Below are positions 9,584 to 20,374 of a DNA stretch of 64,000 nt, piece by piece. The notes under the pieces were generated by a model. The model saw only the letters and a program-made list of their open reading frames with translations. It was not told the DNA's origin and did not search any database. The stretch is taken from NCBI GenBank assembly GCA_034440575.1, contig JAOTOL010001615.1, forward strand, positions 211,501 to 275,500, in the 5' to 3' direction. Made by a program: the position numbers and the translations under genes. Numbering within the stretch: the first letter of the stretch is position 1; each line of letters opens with the position of its first letter. The stretch is from Imbricaverruca yamaguchii. Lineage: Eukaryota > Arthropoda > Thecostraca > Neoverrucidae.

Positions 9584-10650
9584 CATTGTGCGCGACACCT
9601 ACACCTGAAGTGCGACAATGGAGGCCATGGTCAGGCGCTGATAAATGCACTGGCTTATTTTGTCTCATGGACAGCAGCGAATATTGCTTCGGCAGGTAAG
9701 TGAGAAGGATTTGTGCCGCAGATGGCGGCCAATCTGCCGGGCTGCCAGCTTTGGATCAATTTCACGCGGATCCCGACGCGGCAATCTCATCGCTTAATTT
9801 CCGCACCCGAACCAAATCGGATTAGACCAAGTGAATTGAGCCCGCTGCCGGCTAGTGTTGGTGAACCTCGGGTCGACATCGTTGATGTGTAGCACACCTG
9901 GGCCACATCCAGTCTCTCAGATCTACTACAGTGACTGATAGCGGACAGATTAGACGCGATGTTCGGCGGCCAGAACCAGAGAACAGTCGGGCGTGGGCGT
10001 CCTTTACCATTAGCTGATGTGCATTCCTTCAGCACCTGTCAATTACGCTCCAACAGGCACGTGAGTTGGGGGGATTTTGTACGGTCTGTCAGAGCACGTG
10101 AACACTGCAGAGCGAACCATGCTCGACCTGCGGGAAGGAATCGTCGTGCTCATTTCGGGGTATCACTTCTGTGGGAAAATATCCACCTTGAATGGATATC
10201 TTCCACGTTGCCATTTACAAGAACAAAGTGGAAAGTTGCAGCCATTGGCAACATGGTCTTGGTTTCCATTGGCATTTGTGGTGCCTCACCGGACATGCGG
10301 TGCTTGCGTGGTGCATAGCCGGAATGAACTGGTCGATAGTCATATGATATCTATGATATATGGAAACGTTTGAGCTGCCTCGAAGAGACCTTGCTTCGCC
10401 GCAATTTGTGCTATTAACGTTCGACGACAATGAACAGGAATCGTAGCCATGGGTATTGTAGGCATTGTAGCCGCAGGCATTGCAACACGCAAGGCACAAC
10501 TTCTTTTACCATGGAGTGCACTACTTTTTCTACACGGCCACATCTCACTTGGGGGACAGCTGGCCAGGAATGGCATCCACTACTATTAGACTGGAGACGA
10601 GACGAGCCTCGCTTAGTGCGCAATGGGGGACAACTGGCGAGGAACGACAT
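9578..10650. other. no recognisable gene
   Basis: Several short frames on both strands without a recognisable domain. Confidence 0.5.
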
Positions 10651-10735
10651 TTTGTGTGTGTGTGGAAGTGTGTGTGCGTGTGTGTGTGGGGGTGGGGGGG
10701 GGGGGGTGTCGGTCCAATACTACCACACACACACA
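10651..10735. repeat. (GT)n, poly-G and (CA)n tract
   Basis: Interrupted GT dinucleotides, a GGGGTGGGGGGGGGGGG run at about 10689-10706, then a short CA tract. The two dinucleotide blocks are complementary and could pair. Confidence 0.85.
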
Positions 10736-11494
10736 TGACGTTTCAAAATCCACAGTTGGACACTCCTTATCAGGAAGATTTGCTCGCGCTATCTTGCGAG
10801 GAAATCAAACACTGACCTTTCGTGATCTCAGAAAAAGCGGTACTTAAATCCCGTTCGGTCAGGAGTGGACGTAACGTATCTGCACGGGGATTGTGTTTGT
10901 GTTGCAGGGGTGATGTGATCTACAGTTTGCGTGCTGTGTGTCTGTTTTCCTGGTGTGCACGTTCGGTGCACGGTCACATCGACACTTTTATGTCACGCAT
11001 CGTGACGAACGATCACGACAGGAGCTCGCTCCTCGGTATCAACCACGAAATCCATCAGCCTGTCATGGTGTCATAGGCTTCAACAGATGCAGTTCAACAT
11101 CAGCCAGAACAGCCTACTTCACTGCAATACCGGTCCAGTGAAGTTCAGACGATACACAAAGCGTACTATAAGGAAGCCTTTTTGGTTGAAAGTTGTAGTG
11201 CACCATGTGGATATTTACGATCAGATGTTCTGTGAATTCAGTCTTATTTCATCATTCATCATGCCACCGACAATTCATCTTTCATTAGGATACATATCAA
11301 TCTCGAACTTTGAGCCGTTCATGTACTTCGTAGGAAATTCCAGTTTTGAAGTGCTTGAACATTGTGTAGCATAACCACGGATCATGTGAAGTGATCGGCT
11401 CAGTCAGCACGCCCGAGATCGCGAATCGTATACAGGACAAAGGATGAGAAATCCACCTGCTACAGATGGATGGATATCTTGCACTGAGCTACCG
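10736..11494. other. no recognisable gene
   Basis: No domain, RNA gene or repeat recognised. Confidence 0.45.
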
Positions 11495-11495
11495 T

Positions 11496-11705
11496 GCCCA
11501 GGTAGCTCAGTTGGGTAGAGCGATGGTCTGCACTGGTCTTCCCTGTCATAGCAACACAGGGTTCGGGTCACTTCACGCGCTCGCGTTTAGCCTCCGGCCG
11601 GGAGTGTCAGTTGCCAGTTGGCCTCATAAAGTCGGGGATGAGCTACCGGGGAGGCCGTGCCGCTGCATTGACATCACGTTAAACTTTCGGTCAACATTCC
11701 GCCGT
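11496..11705 (+). mobile_element. tRNA-related SINE (second family)
   Basis: The head contains tagctcagttgggtagagc (11503-11521), a strong A box of a tRNA type with TAGCTCAGTTGG, and gggttcgggtc (about 11559-11569), a diverged B box. The distance between them is slightly longer than in a tRNA, and no cloverleaf closes. A unique body follows to about 11705. I cannot define target-site duplications. This is a different family from the three SINE copies at 20.2, 28.1 and 53.8 kb, whose heads resemble a Leu/Ser-type tRNA. The alternative is a decayed tRNA pseudogene. Confidence 0.6.
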
Positions 11706-13249
11706 TGAACTGGAATTCATAGATCGGGTGGTGCGGCCAGGGTTCACACAAGCTCTGCTTAGAAATATGAGTAGTTCGTAGTTCAGACAATAGCAATAGT
11801 TCATATAAAGCCACCCCAGCAAGAACTCGGTTTACATTTATTGTTTTAAAATGAACCAGGTGGATCAAATCCACCCGTCCACAAGCTATATACAACATTG
11901 CAAGGGGTACACAATGATGCAACGTGTACTCATCAAACGAGAAATGAAGCAAACAACACAAATCACCACAGCAATCAAGAGGTGAAGCGTCTGACAGTTG
12001 CATTCGGATTCTAGGACCGACTGACGGCTTACCAGGCCGGTTAAGTGTATAATTATCGAGTTATACAAGAAGGAACTTTGGTACTCACTAGATCTTCAGT
12101 ACCTACTCAGATATTTTGCTAAAGACAATTCAACCAACCAAGAATTGCATTGCTCAAAGGTGACAATATTGTATTGCAACAAGAAATTGTGTAATATACA
12201 ACTGCCTCGTTCACGATCTCCCAAATCTCGTTCTATCTATGCTGAAGCATGGCCCCTCGACATGCCATGTCTCGAAACCGATGCTGAAGGTATGTCGAAG
12301 TGAGATAGAGACTCGCGCACGTCTTGTTGAACATCTGCCTCTGGTGCGTGCTGTCGGTCGGCTCAAGCGACAGTGGTAATAAGTGGTAGTAAGCGACCCC
12401 ACTTGCTCCAGCAGGAATCCGCGCGGCGGACCGTTGGGACAATTAATCACCCGCGGCAGGATGTTACCACATCGAGCGCAGCAGCTTCAGGGATCGCCCC
12501 GGGCAATCCACTGAGATCCACTGCGAGAGTTAGCTAGTAGTGGCGCCGCCGCCTCTGCCACAGACTCTCTCATTAGCGGTGTAGACCGGAAGAGGTTCAG
12601 ACGCCACTTCACGGGCGAAGCCCGGGAAGTGTCGTCTGGAGGGTGCGGAATTCTGCATCTGCACAGATGTCGGGACATATTCGAATTGAGTCGTATGTGA
12701 CGGAATGAAGATTGCACTTCCGGATTTGCTGTGGATTAAGGATTTATCGGACAGTTAGCGAGTATCGAAAGTTAAGAAACTAAAGTGGATATAAGAAACC
12801 GTAGTACAAGCTAAGCGGGGAAGCTGGGAGATAGCACACCCCGTGTCTTATGCTGTCCGGCACCAATTCGTCATGATGCAGTGACGCGTGAAGTGGGGTG
12901 AAATAAGTGGAGGTTATTTGTTGGAGGACATCAATTTTGGTAAGAGTGCAAAGAATTTCGGCTCAATGGGGCTGGAATCAATACGCTTCGCCCAAATTTA
13001 GGGCACTATTTCCGAATAGTTGCTGCTTTGCCGACTATGGTGCCATGTGCGCTATACGCTATGGTGCAATATGCTGCACAACAATGCAACGGGTTTTGTC
13101 GGCATGAGACATTTTGATTTCTGAAACGCCTATATCTGCGGCGAAATTTGGCGACGTAACGCTGCTCTTGCGCACATGTACATGGGAGCGCAGTTGCGGC
13201 AGGATCAGGAGTTGTATTCCCGCTACGATACCCGGTCCCGTACCAGCAG
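11706..13249. other. no recognisable gene
   Basis: Nothing recognised. A short stem (gggcgaagccc) lies at about 12613. Confidence 0.45.
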
Positions 13250-13400
13250 TGTATACCAGGTATTCAGCAGTATATTCAGCAGCATATTCAGGATTATGTT
13301 CCGCAGTATATTCTGAATATACTTATAAATATTTATTAAGTATATTCTGAATATACTTATAAATATGTATTAAGTATATTCTGAATATACTTAATAAATT
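13250..13400. repeat. AT-rich self-complementary repeat
   Basis: First, copies of tattcagcagtata (13259-13320). Then about two and a half copies of a 36-bp unit containing taagtatattctgaatatac, itself a palindrome (gtatattctgaatatac), from 13309 to 13398. The whole region can fold into cruciform-like hairpins. Confidence 0.75.
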
Positions 13401-14580
13401 CAGCCGTCGAATCGTTCCTTTATCTCAAAAGGAAGTGGCGAGCCAAAAAATGTTTCAAATATTGACGGTACTAGTAGGCCGCATGGTAAATAGTGAAAAC
13501 ACTGACTCGCTCGATCACTGTTAAAACATGAAGCCAAAAAGGTGCAGTCACAAGGAGTAATTTAAGGCAGTGAAATTGTGCCAAGCGGTACTAAATAACT
13601 GCCGGTGGAAAGCTAACATATGCATCATGGATCATTTCCATATTAGTGCGCTCTTTCCATAATTATTGTATTGTTGTCTTGACAAACTCTGTATTTTATT
13701 TGTATTCTAACTTGTATTGCTCATCCTAATATCAATTTCTCGGCTTGAAACCTAACCGAATTTGTCCCTTTAATGACAAATTAGGCTAACCCTTTGGGCG
13801 GTGGCGTCGGGCTCTCGAGAGCGATCTGTGGGAAGGTCAAGTCGTTTTTCTAAAATATCAACACACAAGGCAGACATTTGGCGGATTATTGTTGACTAAA
13901 ATACCCATTATTTCGTTCCTGAGAAAATGTGCAATTGCAATTGGTTTTGAAGTGCGATAAACATATTGCACCATTGTCTCTTGGTCTGAACTGTAAGCGT
14001 TTTTTGTTCTTTGGACACTGACAACACATGACCACCTGTACAATGCATGATCTTGTTTCGATAAACCCCTTGCACGTAACTGAGTCAATTGGAATGGATT
14101 GTGCATTACACTACCCGGAACAGCATATTAACCTTCGTGCACACATGTTGCACAAACACCTGCTAAGCACAGTGAAACACAATGGGCTAATTCATCATCA
14201 ACAATATCTCACCGCCAGCACGCCTCTGTTATCCCTAATAACCCGGCCTGCAAAAGTGCAAGCGAGTGGCTGCAATAAGTGTCCGTTTCAGTGCAGAACT
14301 GTTTGCAGCGCTCACTGGAATTCACAGCCCGACCGCTCTACCATGACACACATGGGAGTCAGCCCTATATAAATTTCAGGGCTGTCGTCCCCTGCAGTGA
14401 CACAACGGCCAATTTGTGGGCGCCGCCGTGGCCGGAGACGAACAAAGGCGCGCTATTTCAGCGGTCCCGCTGGAATGCCGTCCACTCGCCCTGTCACGCA
14501 CTCCGCACATCCTACCTGCACTTCAACAATCCCAGGCGCCTGGCCCGACACCCTAAATCGAGCCCGAGCGGGCACTGTGA
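13401..14580. other. no recognisable gene
   Basis: AT-rich to about 14270, then abruptly GC-rich from 14380. The composition change coincides with the start of the region holding the possible cysteine-rich exon. Confidence 0.45.
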
Positions 14581-14637
14581 TTGGTGGCTGCCACGGGCGT
14601 CAAAGGCACGCTCCAGAGCAGCTGCTACCCCCTGCAG

Positions 14638-14790
14638 GTGCCGCCAGCTGCTCCCTCCCCCGCCTGTGCGGCATTCACGTGCCGTAAAGCGTGCCCCGTC
14701 ACCTGCAAACAGGCTAATTTGGCTTACAAGTATGTGCCCGTGGACCCCTGCCACTGCTGTATGCATGTTTGCGTCGAGTTGGTTTCGGGG
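14638..14790 (+). CDS. possible cysteine-rich secreted-protein exon
   Basis: One frame reads a compact cysteine-rich segment: CAAFTCRKACPVTC, then 14 residues, then DPCHCCMHVC and VELVSGG. The order of several spaced cysteines, then D-x-C-x-C-C-x(2-3)-C and a glycine-containing tail resembles the N-terminal IGFBP-type fold used by small arthropod single-IGFBP-domain proteins, although one cysteine is absent and the last spacing is one residue longer. A pyrimidine-rich tract ending ccctgcag at 14637 would make an acceptor in frame. I see no good donor, start or signal peptide, and the frame runs on into unrelated sequence. It may be a genuine internal exon, a pseudogene fragment or chance. Confidence 0.22.
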
Positions 14791-14830
14791 GGGAATTTGG
14801 CTGAGATGCTTCTAGCAATGCCAATGAATT
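14762..14830 (+). repeat. local duplication, copy 1
   Basis: Contains tgcatgtttgcgtcgagttg and, 24 bp further on, gagatgcttctagcaatgcc followed by aatgaa. Both blocks recur in the same order at 15217-15327. The copy overlaps the end of the possible cysteine-rich exon. Confidence 0.7.
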
Positions 14831-15216
14831 TTAAGCCCGGTGTTGAAGAATTGCTAACAGACGTCTTTGTTGTCTGCCCGTATTTCGCTACACTCCGTTA
14901 TGATCCCCTACATCAAAACCCGCCGTAAAACTCTGTGATTGGTCAGGAATCTGCTTCATGCATTTCACCATGCATATGATTTCAATAAGTCAGTAAAATT
15001 TACCATGATCGTTATACATTGCGAACATTTTGCCATTAGCTACCCCTGAATATCACAATCAAGAACAAATTTCCGAATCTCCTTTAATAAATGTATGGCA
15101 AGACACGGAGAAAAATCACCTTACCGCATCGTCACTGTGTGAAGGGACAACTATTTTCAGTTGGAAGTTTGTTGTTCTGGAATTTGGCATTCAGAACATT
15201 ATCCTGTATTTTTTTT
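14831..15216. other. unassigned AT-rich spacer between duplication copies
   Basis: No recognisable coding or repeat content. Confidence 0.4.
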
Positions 15217-15327
15217 ATGCATGTTTTGCGTCGAGTTTGGTTCGTGCGCTGACCTGACTGGTCGCTTCCTGGAGGATCGGTTCAGGCTCGCAACTGTGCT
15301 GAGATGCTTCTAGCAATGCCAATGAAG
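15217..15327 (+). repeat. local duplication, copy 2
   Basis: Contains tgcatgttttgcgtcgagtt and, separated by a longer insert than in copy 1, gagatgcttctagcaatgcc aatgaag (15300-15327, identical over about 26 bp). The insert of about 60 bp between the blocks is unique to this copy. Confidence 0.7.
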
Positions 15328-15333
15328 CCAGTA

Positions 15334-15454
15334 CTCCATATGACGTCACACCCCACCAGCCGCGTGCCACCTCTCCATATGACGTCACACCCCACCAGCG
15401 GCGTGCCACCTCTCCATATGACGTTGCACCCCACCAGCCACGTGCCACCTCTCC
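15334..15454. repeat. 39-bp repeat with TGACGTCA
   Basis: Three tandem copies, each with ctccatatgacgtcacaccc, then caccagc and gtgccacct. Two copies retain the full CRE-like palindrome TGACGTCA; the third has TGACGTTG. A partial fourth copy trails off at 15450. Confidence 0.85.
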
Positions 15455-16740
15455 ATCGGCGGGCGGCCTCCCGTCTCGTGAAAAGTGAAAACCCTGTGTG
15501 GTGCCGAGTCGTGCCGGCGCGAGGTCAGAGGGTGCTGCCACTGTTTCCCTGGCGCGCTGCAGGGCTGCCATATTGTGCCGACCCCGCCGGCGGGAGGCGC
15601 CCGAGCGGGAGCCGAGTAGCCGCCGGCGACTGGGGGTGAAAGGTCGCCGGGCGCCAGCTGACGTCGAGGAGCTGAAAGCCAGGCTGCAGATCGGAGAATG
15701 GCCGACGCGCTCACAACAGAGAGATGGCCACGTAGCGTAGACCACCGCTGAAAGGAGGGATGGGGGATTGGCGTGATGGTACTTCAGAGCGACTTTGAAA
15801 GCAATGTCAGTGTTGTAGGGTAGAGTTTTACTGTAACTGGTAGTCCTGGAGTGCATCATGCACTAAAATGCACCCAAATATTTGTTAACACAGCATCGAG
15901 TTTGTAAATATAGCAGTTCCTGATGTTCCTGATGTAAATCTGTTGTTCCTGGGTCCACACGCACCACCGCCTTCGGGTTTAAGACCAGCCCACCAAGCTC
16001 CCAGGGACAAAGCGACGGACTGCACCAATCATAGCACCAGTGGATAGCCCCAGGTCGTCTAATCTCGGGAAGGGGCCTTTCCGTGTGCGATGTGACCTAT
16101 GTCATACGGTTGATGTCGATTGCCCCGTGACATATGACGTCGCAGATGACGTCACAATCCCCTTAACCGGCCACTCCATCCAGGCATCTGTACTGTGTGT
16201 CATGGTTGCACCGTCAGCGGCTCAGAAGAAGGTATCAGCGGAACTCCCAGGACAGTGAAGCGCATCACGTCCAAGCGGACGCGGCTGGCTTATTTTGCGT
16301 CATCACGTGCTTAGCTAATGCACCAGGTCCTGCCCTTGTAGCTCGCCCTATGCTTGATACTCTATTGTTGCCAAGCTGGCAACGGTCCGCTAATGGCAAT
16401 GTTGGTGCACATTCGAGCAGCAGGTTTTTGCTGAAATTCAGGCTTTGACCAATGTGTTTTCAGTTTCAAACAACGTTGCACGACGTCTATCATATTCAGT
16501 GGCCTCAATCGATCTGGGAGAGGTCGCCAAAGAAGTTGGAATGGCGTAGATATGTCGAAGCACATCACCCATAATTATTCAGACACATTAATTTCCGTGA
16601 AGCACAACTATTTATGCAAAGGATTTAGGCCATCATGCTCCTAGTATTTATATAGAGATAAGGCAACAGCGAAATGGTCTGACCTAGCCTACTGGATCTT
16701 ATTATTGTATGCTTAAGTTGTTGGTTAATTGGGCAAGTAA
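15455..16740. other. no recognisable gene
   Basis: GC-rich to about 15720, then mixed. The words tgacgtcgcagatgacgtcac lie at about 16135-16156, a natural pair of CRE-like sites. No domain recognised. Confidence 0.45.
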
Positions 16741-16898
16741 AATACAGATTACGATGGCACAAGATGGTATATTCGAAAAATGAATACCAACGTTTCGGCT
16801 TCATGCCTTCATCAGGGCGACACCCTAATGAAGGCATACAGCCGAAACGTTGATGTTCATTTTTCGAGAATATCATCGTGTGCCATTATAATCTGTAT
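16741..16898. mobile_element. palindrome with hammerhead-like core, second copy type
   Basis: Left arm 16741-16815 and right arm about 16824-16898 are imperfect reverse complements. Shared landmarks are cagatta, atggcac, atattc, tcgaaaaatga, caacgtttcggc and atgccttcat. The arms differ in sequence from the palindrome at 520-748, but the centre has the same architecture: gtttcggc, a short stem, then tcatcag. I take the two as members of related terminal-repeat families, as expected of Penelope-like elements, without claiming identity. Confidence 0.6.
16783..16820 (-). ncRNA. hammerhead-ribozyme-like core
   Basis: Minus strand: GCC, core CTGATGA (plus 16809-16815), A, stem II GGC/GCC with a five-base loop, GAAA, CGTT, then GG that can pair with the upstream CC, with one further G-U wobble. 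The order matches a type I hammerhead with minimal palindromic stem III (ACGT). The plus-strand arm has CTAATGA, where the invariant G is lost, so again only the minus strand keeps the core. Confidence 0.48.
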
Positions 16899-17463
16899 GC
16901 TTAAGCTAAGCAGCATGAGCGCATCGTCGGGGCAGTTGCTTAGTGTACATGCTTCTAGTGCAAAAGACCATTAGTTTGTCTGTTTGTCTGTTTGTTTGTC
17001 TGCTTAGTCCCGAAAAGACCTGTCCTCGGCCGGCTACCACCCAAGAGCTAACTGGATGGTGTCCGCCGTGCCATGGCGGTGACCCTGACCAACCAGCCCC
17101 CACGTCGCCGGATTAACGGCTACGATCTGCCTTCAGGCGGTTCCTTCGGTTCGGTGACACGCCCCGAGGGCACGACCTCGGGGCGTGTAACCGGAGCAGT
17201 CCTCTGTTCGTCTCTATCCTCGATTCTGTTCTGTTAGCTCCACCGAGTGCACATGCTATGGCCGGAAATCTTATATGTAAAGAATATAAGGCAGTAAGCA
17301 TGCCGAACGGTTCGCTTGTTGCTGCGGAGTGGCGGCGCGGCCGTCCGCAGCAGTGACCTCAGCACGTGGTATCGACAGATGGGGAAGCGGCGACAGCCAT
17401 CGGCGGCCATCCCTGCGCCGTAGAAATGACAGTATTTACGTTGGATGGGACGGATCAACAGCC
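16899..17463. other. no recognisable gene
   Basis: A tgtttgtctgcttgtctgtt simple patch lies at about 16975-17004. An inverted repeat around gcccc-gaggtcgtg-ggggc (about 17160-17188) forms a strong GC hairpin. Confidence 0.45.
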
Positions 17464-17533
17464 ATGGACGAAGACCAGACGGTGTTGCCGTCGGTCGGCG
17501 TTGTTCCCCCGGATGTCTGGAGCCGCTTCGTCG
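17464..17533 (+). CDS. possible first coding exon, unidentified
   Basis: An ATG in good context (acagccatgg) opens a frame MDEDQTVLPSVGVVPPDVW that reaches tcg|gtacgt at 17533/17534, a strong splice-donor-like word. The open frame itself continues to 17883 without a recognisable domain, giving the longest non-repetitive open frame in the window (it can be extended upstream to 17329 without an ATG). It holds two similar FNG-containing segments (about 100 residues in and again near the end). I recognise no family. The region is moderately GC-rich, which raises the chance of a random open frame. Confidence 0.2.
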
Positions 17534-17883
17534 GTACGTACTGCCAGACTGAGGGAAGACGCAGCGTCAGCCCGGCGGCAACGGCTGGTGGAAATGTCGC
17601 TGGGCAGTGGTGTTCGCAGAAAAAGAACCACGTGATGTGGCAGTTCAACGGAAGGTGGGAGTGGGGAGGGGCTTTAGGGCGCATCGACCATGTTCATCAT
17701 GCGGCAGTTGCTCACTTCTCCGTCATATATCAGGTTACCGGCGCTGCGACGTGCCCAGCATTCACCAGACAGAAATACACACCTATAATATGCGAATTTA
17801 ATGGAAATTACTCGTACGGTGCGCAGTTGTCGGAGATCATACATCTGCTGTGGATGTACAGGGAACTAGCGAATGACGAGTAG

Positions 17884-18675
17884 CTTACTACCTCGGTTTT
17901 GTTTGTTTGTTTATGATATGTTCATGAATTCATTACCTCAAAGCGGTGCACCGGTCTTATTTCCACCACCAGTCTTATTTCCTCGGAGAAAACATATCGC
18001 AAGCGGAGGATCTCACTAAGCCACGGGATACTCAATATTCCAAAGAAAAGGGGAAACAACCGAGATAGTGGAAAGTATAATGAGCAGAAGTGCTGCAAGA
18101 AATCATTGGCATATAATACACTAAGGAAATGGTCCGTGCTGTGCTGAAATCAAAAGTTTAACGAGTGTGTGTGTCCCGCTACACTTGGGCTCTGCGCGAT
18201 TAAACTTCTGAACGATACGACTCCCTTGCTGGAAGCATCCCCCATTACCACTCACCCTCACCCCACGTCCAGACAGCACAAAGTGTCAATCGTGTCCCTG
18301 AGAACAACCTTCATCAATCCGTCGCTACCCCACCTGCGCCGTTTGTTGTTGGACCGTCCATCCAGTCGCCGAAGGTGGCCCTGTCGCATTACCGCATCAC
18401 TGCTGTCCTCGGCGGTCTTCGCGGGCTCCGCGGTAGGTGGCGATATTTGTCACCGAACCGGGGGCGTGCTGCTATCCGACCCCACCAAGGCCCAATTGGT
18501 GCCAATTGACGTCGGCCCGACAGCGCCGCCACGCTGAAAGCGCGCCGCCAACAGAGGCCCGAACACACACCGGCGTGTTGTCTCTGGTCGTCCCCACACG
18601 CGCCAGCCGGCCAGCTGTCCGGAATAACAGCGCCCACTTTGCGCGTCAAAACAGTACCGATTGTCGGCGCGGACT
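17884..18675. other. no recognisable gene
   Basis: AT-rich to about 18220, then GC-rich. Frames on both strands are open by composition only. Confidence 0.4.
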
Positions 18676-18897
18676 GGCCGCCGACGGTAGCTGAACCGGC
18701 GCCAACTGGTGCTGACTCGCCGCCGACGGAAGCTGAACCAGCACCAGCTGGTGCCGGTCCGCGAGTCGCACCAGCTGGTGCAGACTCGCCGCAGACGGTA
18801 GCTGAACCTGCACCAGCTGGTGCCGGTCCGCGAGTCGCACCAGCTGGTGCAGACTCGCCGCCGACAGTAGCTGAACCGGCACCAGCTGGCGCGGCTG
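18676..18897. repeat. 69-bp repeat with CACCAGCTGGTG palindrome
   Basis: About three copies of a unit containing gactcgccgccgacggtagc, tgaaccggcaccagctggtg and ccggtccgcgagtcg. Each full unit has two copies of the palindrome caccagctggtg (an E-box CAGCTG core). The 69-bp length keeps an alanine- and proline-rich frame open on plus. Confidence 0.8.
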
Positions 18898-19122
18898 AAG
18901 AGCGGCACGTGAGCCGTACAATTTGCTGCGATTGAGGTGGCGGAGAGCGCTACCCCGCGATCCGCCACCCCCGCCTGGTCGGCCAACGTCTGGGCCTGTG
19001 CAGCGTATACTTTTTCGTGGAGGGGAGGGGGCAGATCTGGTCCGGTCAGGATCGATGGTGGCCGGCTACCGTCGCGGCCGTTGTTGCAGTGGCCAAATAG
19101 GTTCGAACACCACGGCAGTCCG

Positions 19123-19158
19123 ATGATGATGATAATTATGATAATGATGATGCTGATG
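19123..19158. repeat. (GAT)n-like simple repeat
   Basis: gatgatgatgataattatg and similar triplets. It follows a B-box-like word ggttcgaac at about 19100, so it might be the tail of a decayed SINE. Confidence 0.6.
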
Positions 19159-19521
19159 TTTCTAGTCTGCACAGGTGATGTTTCTAATCCACACATATGC
19201 TGCATTAGCTGGAAAAGTGGCTGACTTAAAAGTGGACAACGCGATGCAGTTTGTATCGCCCCCATGTTAAAGTTCCAGATTCTTGGCTTTCTTGTGGAAT
19301 CTTCACGTGTTTCGAATATCACGCCTTTGAAGCGCGCATGCAACCGAGTGAATTGTTCATATTTGTACGTGTGAATAATATGTCGCATGCTGTGGTAAAA
19401 ATACTCTAGATGTACTTGATTGTCACCTGAAAACCTGCAAACTAATGTGCCGCCAAATATTCCATGGACTCTCGCAGTTCTGGCTCGAGGCCAAGACATC
19501 AACTGGCGTTCGCAGGTAAGC

Positions 19522-19605
19522 TATAAGAGGCCACCGGAGCCTATAGGCTCCCCTGGCCTCTTATATATAGCCCGTATATATAGGCGTAAACGCTTATATA
19601 TACGG
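19522..19605. other. two adjacent strong hairpins
   Basis: tataagaggcca...tggcctcttata spans 19522-19565 and ccgtatatata...tatatatacgg spans 19572-19605. Both are nearly perfect stems, and they lie immediately outside the left terminal inverted repeat of the element at 19609-20169. Confidence 0.7.
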
Positions 19606-19608
19606 ATT

Positions 19609-20169
19609 ATGAGACTTGCCATGTGCTTGGTTGGTATTTATAGTGCAAGCAGATGTGGTTAGAGGTATCACCTCATTATTACAGACCGCCAATAGTGGAC
19701 ATAGAGTACACATATCTCATTCTTCAATTGCTAATCCTCATTTTGATACGGTGTTTATCTCTTGGATATTTAATTGCTATCGTCCATATTTTGAAGAATG
19801 CACAAACAAGATGGTTAAGTGTTGGCAAGTGTCTCTTCCCCCACCAACCACCTTCTTAAACTGACACCCATGATTCCAGAACTGCCCCCAGTTCCCTTTT
19901 AAGGAAACCCCGTACCAGACCTGGTGTGACGGCTTCATAGCTTGGAATAATTCGTCATTCTGTTTGTGTATTCCTCAAAATAGGGACAATGGCAATGCAA
20001 TTTCTATGGGATACACACTACAACAAAAGGATTGTCAAATGAATAATAAAATATCTGCACTCTGTGCCCATGGTTGACGGTAATGCATGTTATCTGAAAT
20101 AATGAGGTGATACTACTAACCGCTTCTAATATCACCGTGAATACCAACCGACCACATAGCAAGTCTCAG
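19609..20169. mobile_element. DNA element with ~72-bp terminal inverted repeats
   Basis: The segment 19609-19681 is an imperfect reverse complement of 20097-20169. Matching landmarks are gagacttgc, atgtg, ggttggtatt, gtggttag or gcggttag, and gtatcacctcattatt. The interior (about 415 bp) is AT-rich and has no transposase. Length and structure suit a non-autonomous DNA transposon. I could not identify a target-site duplication or assign a superfamily. A SINE is inserted two bases beyond the right end. Confidence 0.6.
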
Positions 20170-20180
20170 TACCAGTAGGG

Positions 20181-20364
20181 GCTGGGATGGCAGAGTGGTT
20201 AAGGTGTTGGGCTCTGGGTACCAAAGGTCCCGGGTTCGACACTAGCGCCGCTCGTGACATTTCCCAATCCCGCGGCCCACCGGCGAAACAGTGTGGGCGG
20301 CGCCATTAGCCGTGAATGCGCATAAAGTGCGTCGTGAACCACCCAATAAACAAACAACAACAGC
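20181..20364 (+). mobile_element. tRNA-derived SINE, copy 1
   Basis: Flanked by the 10-bp target-site duplication accagtaggg (20171-20180 and 20365-20374). The head resembles a Leu/Ser-type tRNA: A box tggcagagtgg and B box region cgggttcgaca, with a long variable region typical of type II tRNAs. A unique body follows with gtgggcggcgccattagccg, and the 3' end is caataaacaaacaacaac. It is about 90-95% identical by eye to the copies at 28121-28305 and 53816-53993, which lie in the opposite orientation. Transcribed by RNA polymerase III and moved by a partner LINE, as known for SINEs. Confidence 0.9.
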
Positions 20365-20374
20365 ACCAGTAGGG

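Noticed and set aside
18450..19502. A 350-residue minus-strand open frame
   Set aside because: Covers the 69-bp repeat and the GAT tract (which reads as poly-isoleucine); composition explains its length and I see no domain.
20181..20260. Functional tRNA-Leu or tRNA-Ser gene
   Set aside because: Same head occurs in three copies with SINE body and target duplications; the acceptor stem does not close.
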